NCBI GenBank assembly: GCA_030077755.1
Contig: JAQJZZ010000017.1
Coordinates: 1,364,001-1,428,000, forward strand
Source of the DNA: Filosporella fistucella
Lineage: Eukaryota; Ascomycota; Leotiomycetes; Helotiales
DNA: 64,000 nt
Direction of reading: 5' to 3'
A program made the position numbers and the translations under genes. Below the pieces are notes generated by a model. That model was given only the letters and a program-made list of their open reading frames with translations. It did not search any database and was not told where the DNA came from. Of the stretch, positions 56,102 to 64,000 are shown in pieces (position 1 is the first letter of the stretch; each line of letters opens with the position of its first letter).

Positions 56102-57251
56102 TCAAATTATTAAATCCCACACCACCAAAAACAAACTGAGGCTGCATGAGGCGTAGAAGACGTATTTGGCGGTGCTCTTCCTCTCTGTGGCCTTCTTCAG
56201 TTGCTTATTACCACCCCCAACATTCTCGGTTGTTAAGAAGGAATCTGTCACCAACTGTTCTATATGCGCTGATTGTGTTGCAAGGTTGTTCACCAGTTGG
56301 GTTTGCAATTCCGATATTTCAATGAGAGATTTCTCAGCCGTCCTATAAGATCAGAATTAATTTGTGCCACAGCAGCTGATATCATGGCCCCATACCTGAC
56401 CTGATCCAATGTGCTTTCATAATGCTTCAACATGTCCTGGTTCTCCTTTTCAAACATTTGAATTTGTTCCGAAGTCAATTCTTCTTCGGGATACAGCTGT
56501 TGTGCTTCCAGATGTGCAGCATTTGATGCATTACTTTTCGGAGGCACAGGCGCATGATCAAATCCTCCTAGTTTGGGCATCGAATCCAATCGCTGCTTTG
56601 CCAACACACTTTTGTTCTTTTCAACTTCCCGAAGGATTCTCTTCTCCATCATTGCCGCCTGGAATCCCCCGCATTCTTGTAACTTCTGCCGTAGATACCA
56701 TAAGACATTCTCGCGATGCATACTTATCGCATTTGACCTTGCTTCGTCCAATTGCTCCTCAAGAGTCTTTGACTGGCCTAGTCCCCCTGCAGCCCATTTT
56801 CCTATAGCTCCAAGACCCATCCGGGCATACTTCTTGCGCCTTAATGTCTCCTCCGTATTTTGGCGAATCTTTTCAGCATCTGCTAGCATTCGAATGCGGG
56901 CGTTCAAGTCCCGTAGCAGCTGCTTTGTCTCTGCATCGATCTGATCTCTTTGGCGATCGGTCAAGTAATCCGATTGTTTGCCTTTAGAGGCAGTCGTCCG
57001 CCTGGGTGCAGGAGCGGTTGAAAGATAGGACTGCCGAATTCCTCTAAGTTCGACATTTAGGGAGGCTATACCAAAGTTCTATGCCAAAACGTAAGCAATT
57101 GTTCTAAATGAAAGGTTGCGGTAATAATCACTATTTCGTAAGCCTCTTTCAAGAAGCTGTCAATGTGTTGTAACGAAAGAGTTGGATCAGCAGTCGGTTT
57201 TGCATTGTGGCTTTTCAGAAGTTCGTTCAAGATTGGCGTTAGGTCGGTCAT
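56102..57251 (-). CDS. UFE1: Syntaxin 18 / Ufe1-type ER Qa-SNARE (347 aa)
   Basis: t-SNARE of the ER for retrograde traffic from the Golgi. Exons 57132-57251, 56396-57078 and 56102-56342 (348 codons with stop). The N-terminus MTDLTPILNELL is followed by a helical domain with DRQRDQIDAETKQLLRDLN, typical of syntaxin-18 N-termini. The SNARE helix lies near the C-terminus (about 250-320) around LDQVRTAEKSLIEISELQTQ, with a Gln at the central layer as expected for a Qa-SNARE. A tail anchor (YVFYASCSLSLFLVVWDLII) ends the protein exactly at the membrane span. The splice at 56395 restores the SNARE heptads across exons 2 and 3. Confidence 0.9.
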
Positions 57252-58032
57252 ATTGATATGGCAGATAGGGGCCTGGAAGAGGGGGAAATGGAGCAGAAGC
57301 GCGTATTGCTTTCATGTGTAGTTGAGTGAAGTTGGAAGTCCCAGCTCATCAAGCTTGAGCTGTCCTTTGGTTCCATTTCCTTGGTATCAAAGGCGGTAGC
57401 TCGCCTCGCCAGCTGTCTCGCTCGCTTAAAAAGCTTCCATTCTTGCATTGCCTTCCATTTTGACAGGGGATGCGCCCAAACATCGTCATCTCCCGACTCC
57501 CGTTTTCACTCTAGGTAATTTATTTTCAACATTTGAACATCATCAACGCCGCAACTTCGATTTCTATGCCGGCCGGCCGCTCGGCCAACTCACATGCCAA
57601 GAAGTTTTCATGTTTTAATTGCAGGCAAAAAAATGGGATGTGCACAGATCTCAACCCTACAAGATCTCACAATTACTACACACAAGGATGCTATCTAATC
57701 TCATCTCATAGGAAGTCCGACGGATGCAGATTTCGGTGCGATAGCGGCCAACGGCTCTCCTATGCCGAGAGGGACCTTTAAAGGCCAATGACAGTTGATC
57801 ATTAAGGGCCGTACAAGGCAAATCATCGCAGTACCTTGCAATGCCGCTTTTCTTCCTACGGACATAAATGGTGGATCAGTGGGCCTAATGTCTTCATCGT
57901 AATTCATACATATACTTGCGTGCAAGGCCGCTGCTGGACGGTGAGTACTTTTCTATTTCTGCAATAGCTCTTCAGCCCTTTCTCTTGGTCCTTCATAGCA
58001 ATCCTTGCTATGTCAAATCAGTTTCCTTTGCA
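57252..58032. other. Divergent intergenic region, syntaxin / QDR transporter
   Basis: Holds a GC-rich GCCGGCCGGCCGC patch (about 57567-57580). A short plus-strand frame at 57566-57781 has a C-x2-C-x6-C motif reminiscent of half a fungal zinc cluster, but the second half is not convincing. No gene is called. Confidence 0.4.
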
Positions 58033-59817
58033 ATGGATACAGACAACCTCAGAAATGCAGAAAAGGCCGAAGAAATAAGCGCTGGTATTCAAGGCGCCGT
58101 GCTGGAGGATCCTCTGAGTTTTCAATCAGAAACCACACAAACATCCCAGGAAGACTCGCATGCAGTCAGACCGGATCGAGATGGACTCCAAGACCTCGAA
58201 GGACTGGCTGCTGTCAGTTCAGGGCCTGTTTACTCCGCGTTTGGAGTCTGGAAGAAGAGATACATAGTAATAATGGTCACTTGGGCAGCTTTCATATCTC
58301 CTACATCCGCGAATATATATTTTCCAGCCTTGAACCCGCTCCAGGAAGATCTCAATGTCTCGACAACACTCATCAATCTGACCTTGACATCCTATATGAT
58401 CTTTCAAGGTCTAGCACCAATGGTTTTTGGAGACTTGGCAGATATGGCTGGAAGGCGGCCGGCATATATTTTGGCTTTCATAATTTACGTGGCGGCGAAC
58501 ATCGGATTGGCTCTGCAGAATAGTTATGCTGCTTTGTTCATTCTTCGATGCTTACAAAGTACAGGAAGTAGTGGAGCAATTGCGCTTGCATTTGGAGTTG
58601 TGGCAGACGTAGCGACGAGTTCCGAAAGAGGAACATATATGGGCATCGTTGGCTCTGGGACAATGATGGGACCTGCTATTGGTCCCGTCATTGGAGGAAT
58701 CTTAGCACAGTTTCTGGGTTGGAGATCGATTTTTTGGTTCTTGGTCATATTTTCCGGCATATTTCTCATTGCATATTCGTTGACCGTTCCCGAAACGGCA
58801 AGAAACGTCGTTGGAAATGGCTCTGTACCACCGCAAGGTTGGAATATGACATTTTTCGAATGGCGCCGATTTAAGAAAGAGGAGTCAAACGATCTCCAAA
58901 GATCGGACACCGCCGAAGGACGACGACTAGCTCAACAAGAACTTGCAAAGAAACGCAAACTTCGATGGCCCAACCCGCTCAAAACAATCTACATCATCAT
59001 GGAAAAAGACATGGCCGTAGTCCTCATTTACAACGCCCTGATCTACACGGCTTTCTATGACATTGTCGCCTCAGTGCCTCAACTCTTCCATGAAATCTAT
59101 CATTTCAACGACCTTCAGATAGGCCTCTGCTATATCCCCTTTGGCTGTGGCTGTGCCCTAGCAAGCTACGTCAACGGCCTGATGTTGGATCGCAACTACA
59201 AGCGCGTAGCCCGCCAAATAGGCTTCACCATCGACCGCAAACACGGCGACGACCTGCGACACTTTCCAATCGAGCGTGCACGCATTGAAATCATCTGGCC
59301 GCTCCTAGCTACCGGCCTAGCATGTATCCTCTGCTACGGCTGGGTGCTCGAGAAAAACGCAAATCTAGCCGCTCCACTCATCCTTCAATTCTTCATCGGT
59401 GTTTGCGTAAATGGCTCCTTCAACATCCTGGGCACATTGATCGTAGATCTCTATCCCCAGAGTCCTGCTACTGCTACTGCAGCTAATAACCTGGTACGCT
59501 GTTTTATGGGTGCAGGCGGAACGGGAATAATTGATATCATGATTAGGAGGATGGGAAGGGGATGGTGTTTTACATTTATCAGTCTTGTTTGTGTGGTTGC
59601 GAGCCCACTGTTGATGGTGGAGTTGAGGTGGGGCCCTAAGTGGAGGGAGGAGAGGAGGGTGAGGATGGAGGTTAAGAAGGAGCAGGAAAGGAGGGAGGAG
59701 GAGAGAGAAAGTAGAAGTGTTGAGGAGTGTGAGAGGTCGGAGGTCGAAGAAAGGGCGAGTAGTCGGGAGAGGGGGGATGATGTTGAGCGTGCTGATTCAG
59801 GAAGAGAAAAGGATTAG
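58033..59817 (+). CDS. MFS drug/polyamine transporter, QDR/DTR type (594 aa)
   Basis: Plasma-membrane proton antiporter of the DHA1 family (yeast Qdr1-3/Dtr1 class), usually linked to drug, polyamine or amine export. Single exon. Twelve helices begin near residue 77 with KKRYIVIMVTWAAFISPTS. NIYFPALNPLQEDLNVS and the A-motif GDLADMAGRRPAY follow. Motif C is MMGPAIGPVIGGIL. A long central loop carries a basic stretch (KKRKLRWPNPLKTIYI), as usual for the class. The C-terminal 55 residues are highly charged Glu/Arg/Lys repeats after the last helix. The open frame extends to 57916 without an ATG; the Met at 58033 is the first and gives a normal cytosolic N-terminus. The substrate cannot be assigned. 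Confidence 0.92.
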   Translation: MDTDNLRNAEKAEEISAGIQGAVLEDPLSFQSETTQTSQEDSHAVRPDRDGLQDLEGLAAVSSGPVYSAFGVWKKRYIVIMVTWAAFISPTSANIYFPALNPLQEDLNVSTTLINLTLTSYMIFQGLAPMVFGDLADMAGRRPAYILAFIIYVAANIGLALQNSYAALFILRCLQSTGSSGAIALAFGVVADVATSSERGTYMGIVGSGTMMGPAIGPVIGGILAQFLGWRSIFWFLVIFSGIFLIAYSLTVPETARNVVGNGSVPPQGWNMTFFEWRRFKKEESNDLQRSDTAEGRRLAQQELAKKRKLRWPNPLKTIYIIMEKDMAVVLIYNALIYTAFYDIVASVPQLFHEIYHFNDLQIGLCYIPFGCGCALASYVNGLMLDRNYKRVARQIGFTIDRKHGDDLRHFPIERARIEIIWPLLATGLACILCYGWVLEKNANLAAPLILQFFIGVCVNGSFNILGTLIVDLYPQSPATATAANNLVRCFMGAGGTGIIDIMIRRMGRGWCFTFISLVCVVASPLLMVELRWGPKWREERRVRMEVKKEQERREEERESRSVEECERSEVEERASSRERGDDVERADSGREKD

Positions 59818-60475
59818 GTAGATTGGAAAGAGGGAGAAAAGATGTTCAGATCGGTTGCATTGTGGCGTACTTGATGACAGCAGTTCTGCAATTTTGCATG
59901 GAAATGAAGGAAGATACTGGAGCATTGCATTGCAACATAGCATATAACATTTATAGTGTAGCATGGATTATCAGATTGAGAATTTAGTAAAGGAAACATG
60001 TTCATACATTACTACTTCCTGTTCTACCATTGACCAATCAATTTCACATACTGTGAAGCGAATGTCCACGACCAGGCTTTGGAATTCGTCTATCGACCAG
60101 ACGAATCAAAGTGAACACCCCCTCTTTTACTACCACAAATTATTACGGGTATCACATCTCAATTTCTTCGACTATCCATAGTAAATAATATCAAATGATT
60201 GTGTTGTATTGTACTCATATCCACTATTATGCAAGATAGTCTTCCAAAATATATAAATATCTTGTCTCATCCCACCACCAAATGCAACCTCATATTACCA
60301 TGCAAAATAACAAAACTTTCGGAAAGGACACAAATAAAAAACGAGCTTGAACACCCATACGCCAGAACCAGCAAAACCATTCCCCGTCCCATTCGTCATA
60401 TAGATAATATATATCACAGAAATTCTTTTATACACCTCTTTTGTCTCTCCAAATCGACAGATATATGATAGACGC
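59818..60475. other. Convergent spacer, QDR transporter / chitin synthase
   Basis: AT-rich 3' flanks of two genes facing each other. No gene, RNA or repeat was recognised. Confidence 0.5.
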
Positions 60476-63400
60476 TCACATGTTAGCTAATTCTTGATCA
60501 ATCATTCTATCCAAGAATGTTCTTCTCTCTCCGACTAACTCAGTTTGCAATCTCTGTTCCACCAATGCTCTGACTTGTTTCTTGGTCACATTGTCCAAGT
60601 CGACTTCTCTCAGACAGTTCTGGATAGCTTCGACGATCATCATGTCATCTGGTCCCGCGTTTCCACGCTGGAAATCGAACTGTGAGACGGGACGAGACAT
60701 GTCGTGCGAGGGGAGGGGAGTGCGGGCTCCACCTGTGAAACCAATTTGAGAGCGCGAAGCGGATGGGTTGTGCAATGGTGATTGGGCTCCAGAGATAAGA
60801 TCTGTGGAGGAGGGTGCCATGATCATGCTAGGACGTTGGGAATGCATTTGCTGTTGTGGGTAATCTTGGTACGGTGATGCTGCGCGGGGATCATGTAATC
60901 CGCCGCCAAGTGACATCACTGATTGATGGCCAGCGTATGGGGTAGAATACACACTCTGTCGTGGTCCACCGAAAGCAGGGCTTTGGGGAGGCATGTACCC
61001 TCCTCGTTGAGGAAAGCCAGTCAAAATTGTCGAAGCTGGCTTGACGGATGAGTACATGGACTTCATGTCATCCATTTCGTATTGATCCTCATAGTTGTCG
61101 TATGACTTTTCAACAGCACCTCCACGACGACCAGGGAGGTTATTGGCAAGAGCGTAATCATCCCAGCGCTGGAGAGGAATGCTGCGAGGGTCGAAACCTT
61201 CATCATCGACGGCGACAATCTGTTTGTTGCCCTTTTCTCCAATAACGATACGAGTGTTACCCCACGAGAAATTGTCTTGGTTCCAGAAGGAGTAGACAGG
61301 GAGCACGAATGAATAAATAGGGAAGGCGAGAATGTAGATGATCATCCAACCGATGTGTTGCCACTGTCTCTTCAAAATGAAGATCAGTGCTTGAAGACCA
61401 TACACTGCTGCTATCATAATGATAGAAATCAAGGGGAATTGTCCGGAATGTGTTGCAACTCTGTAGATAAGATATCCAAGATATGCGCAAGTGGCGGGTA
61501 AAATGATCGTACCAGTAAGATCGATAAAGACGACAAATCTCATACTGAAACAACAGAAGCCACACATTTCCTTAAGCCAGACCAATTCAGCCAAGTTGTG
61601 GATGGTAGAATTGATCCATCTTCTTCTCTGAGAAAGCAAAACGCTCCAGGTCTCAGGGGCGGCGGTGCTGGCATAGGCATCCGGAATGAATTTGTAGGAC
61701 ATGTAAGGGAAGTGTTTAGTCATCAGTGTGGTAAGATAACGATCTTCACCAAGGGATAGAAGATTCTTCTTGTGAAGGGTGTCAACACTGCAATCGCTGT
61801 ACTCTTGAATGACGCCGTCGGAAATGATCAAGGGCTTTCCTTTATCGGCTGTTCTGAGACGATACATTGAGAAACTGGGTACAATTAGCATTGCTCAACC
61901 AGAGGAATGAGATTACTTACCACCCAGGCAAGCAAGTGACACTGCCGAAGAGAGATTCGAAAGCCTTTGCCAAGTGATGGGATATGAAGTATTCGTAAAC
62001 TTGAATCATGGTCCACCAGGAACGTTCTTCGTTTTCAAGACTGGTCTCACCACAAATACCGGCGATCTTAGCGTTGTTGGCACAAGCGGCGACGAGGCGG
62101 TTCAGAGAGTCTTCCCTGACACTGGTATCGGCATCCACCATGAGAAGGTATTCATAGAGCTCAGGATCAACACCAATGATATTGTTGATTTGGTGGAACA
62201 TTTCCAACTCCAGTGGGGACATGGGTGATCGGTGATGGACACGGTTGAGGAAGCTCATCAGCAGAATTTGGGAGTCTCGTTTTCCACGATTCCCAGGCTT
62301 GGCTTTCGACTGTTCGGATTCCTTGCCAACCTTTACAACTACAATGTACGGAACAACATTTCCTTCGTACTCGTACAATCCAGAGTATACTTTACCATAA
62401 TTGAGCTGTTCACTGCTCTCTCCGACAGACTTGAAAGGTAGTGCTGGAGGATCCATCTTTGGATCGACTCCCAAAATGTCCAGAACAATCTTTGGTGTTG
62501 GCCTATCGTTACCACCTCCAACGATCATTCCGTCACAGATGACACAGATCAACTTCCTCTTGTTGTCGTATTGGAGAGCAGTCAGTGAGTCAAGAGCCTT
62601 CCGAAGAGAGTCTTCACCTTCAGTGTAGGCAGGAACCTGGCAGATGACGAATTTATCTTGAGGTGTCGGGCGGCGTTTTGATCCGAATTGAAGAGCAGCC
62701 AAGAACTTAGTCAAAATGACTGCGCAAAGAATGATGGTGAAGGCAAGTAGAATGTAGTTGTTGATCTGGCACTTGACTGAATCTCGGAAGTCCGGGATTC
62801 CTTTGTAGAACATGTTATTGAAGCAGTTTAGGGTGTTCTCGTAAGTGACCTGCATAGAAGAGTTGGAATTCTCGTATGCTTTTTCCCAATTGCTAGAAAT
62901 GTCGTATCCAGCATTCTCCTTGATCATGGCGGCAATCTCGGTGTTAATGAAAACGTAGGAAGCCAGATTATCGTACAGTTTCAAAGTATAGAAGTAATCC
63001 GTGAGATCATATATTTTTCCATGCAAAATGAACCAATAGTGATTGTCATTGACACCTTCGCTCTTGATTGTGCTTTTCTTTGTGACGAGATCACCATGAT
63101 AATATTGCTTGATCTTGGGGAGGAACTTGTTGCCATACCAATTGATGTCATGCAATGCGCTGTTGACGTAGGGGGAGAGAGGCCCAGACGTGTGCAGGCC
63201 TGCAGGGTTAAGAACGGTGGTATTCGACTGAAGGATGAGAGTAGTGTCTTTCGAGTCAACAAGACCAGGGCATGCAACAGTGAGGGGTGGCATGAAATAG
63301 CCGTCCAAATTCAAACCACCAAAAGGTTGCATGAGGTCGGTTGTGGTCTCGATGGCGGTGTCACTGTGCTGCTGTCTCCAGAACTTGGAAATGTCGTAAA

Positions 63401-64000
63401 CCTTTCCATGGATACTGACCCAGAAGTCATTGTTCCCTTGATGATTATCAACTTCAGATTGGTCCCAAGCCTTGTCGAAGTTCGGGCACAGTAGTTTTCC
63501 AAACCAGATAATCCAGAAGATGATCAGGGCATTGCAGAGAAAGATGAACCAGCACAAAACCAGCTTCTCTCTCCATGCCATACGTACGTCGGGACGCTTC
63601 ATACGTCCAACGTATCGGAGAACAAACGATGGAATCCAGAAGGTCAGCGACCAAGTAATAATAACCCAAATTCGACGACTCGCAGTCATTGTGGTCGTTG
63701 TGATGCTCTTGGGTTCAGCTAATTCTGGATCCATGCCATCGACGAATTCACCCATCTCGTTGTTGTAATAAACTTGACCCTTGCGGTCGTCGCCTTTGAA
63801 TCCTAGACCGTAGTCACCACCGCTAATGTTGCGGCTTGGAGCTACAGATCTTGCAACACCAAGATTGCTTCGGGGCATGGAACCCTGTTCGCGTAGAAGA
63901 AGCTGGTCTCTACTACCTTGGGGTGACAGCTCATTCATAGGAGGAAAGAAGCCACTTCCGTTGTGTGGGCCAGCTGAGTAGCCGGTCTCCAAAGCCTCAA
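60476..64000 (-). CDS. Chitin synthase, class IV (5'-partial, >=1,158 aa)
   Basis: Integral membrane processive glycosyltransferase polymerising UDP-GlcNAc into wall chitin. Exons 61922-64000 (runs off the edge) and 60476-61875; the 46-base intron restores CLPGCFSMYRLR. The visible protein has two N-terminal membrane spans. A cytochrome-b5-like domain follows ([19 protein letters not shown], with a second [11 protein letters not shown]), without a myosin motor. That separates class IV from V/VII. The catalytic core shows [16 protein letters not shown], then [13 protein letters not shown] (DxD), then SLGEDRYL (ED) and [13 protein letters not shown] (QRRRW). C-terminal spans follow, then a DEK-C-like end ([20 protein letters not shown]). 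No in-frame Met near the right edge is a credible start; the N-terminal part lies beyond 64000. Confidence 0.95.

Noticed and set aside
58033..59817. Start of the QDR transporter at 57916
   Set aside because: The upstream extension has no ATG; the first Met is at 58033.
1..64000. Secondary-metabolite cluster, mobile element or CRISPR array
   Set aside because: MFS transporters and oxidoreductases are present, but no PKS, NRPS, terpene synthase, transposase or integrase was seen, and there are no regularly spaced repeats.

Overview
This window is eukaryotic nuclear DNA from a filamentous ascomycete (Pezizomycotina). The genes are compact and split by short GT-AG introns of mostly 45-80 bases with CTAAC/CTGAC-like branch sites. 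Gene content includes class IV chitin synthase, Mdv1, Qns1, Vps15 and MFS drug transporters. A helotialean (Leotiomycetes) source would fit, but that is inference and was not tested. No transposon, CRISPR array, rRNA or secondary-metabolite core gene was recognised. Exon structures were built by hand from splice signals, reading frame and family resemblance. In every spliced model the exon lengths sum to a whole number of codons.

Layout. 1-7 kb: a small secreted Ser/Thr-rich protein, an aldo/keto reductase, and divergent from it a monocarboxylate-type MFS permease. 7.5-14 kb is a housekeeping block: Mdv1 mitochondrial-fission WD40 protein, chorismate mutase, Bcp1, GMP synthase. 14.6-20.5 kb: a secreted-N-terminus, single-pass SH3 protein with a gene-poor 3.3-kb upstream region, then a small hydrophilic protein. 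21-32 kb: Vps15, U2 snRNP A' (Lea1), a Dpb3-like histone-fold protein, a small helical protein and a C2-domain protein. 33-44 kb: a CLC anion/proton transporter, a secreted lactonase-like beta-propeller, an F-box-like/2EXR-type protein, an NAD(P)-binding epimerase-like protein and a DHA1-type MFS transporter. 44.5-48.5 kb: glutamine-dependent NAD synthetase split into 26 exons, one of only 8 bases. 50-53 kb: a xylitol/sorbitol-type zinc dehydrogenase followed by an SDR, then tRNA-Ile(AAT) with a 12-base intron. 54-64 kb: cytosolic-type aspartate aminotransferase, syntaxin-18/Ufe1, a QDR-type MFS transporter, and a class IV chitin synthase whose 5' end runs off the right edge.

How the genes relate: most are independent core functions (nucleotide, aromatic amino acid and NAD biosynthesis, membrane traffic, replication, splicing). 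Functional pairing is plausible only for the zinc polyol dehydrogenase plus SDR (sugar-alcohol interconversion), and perhaps for the small helical gene plus C2 gene. I did not find a clear undescribed multi-gene system. The most unusual items are the fragmented NAD synthetase gene with its microexon, the SH3 receptor-like protein with its G-rich upstream region, and the helical/C2 gene pair.
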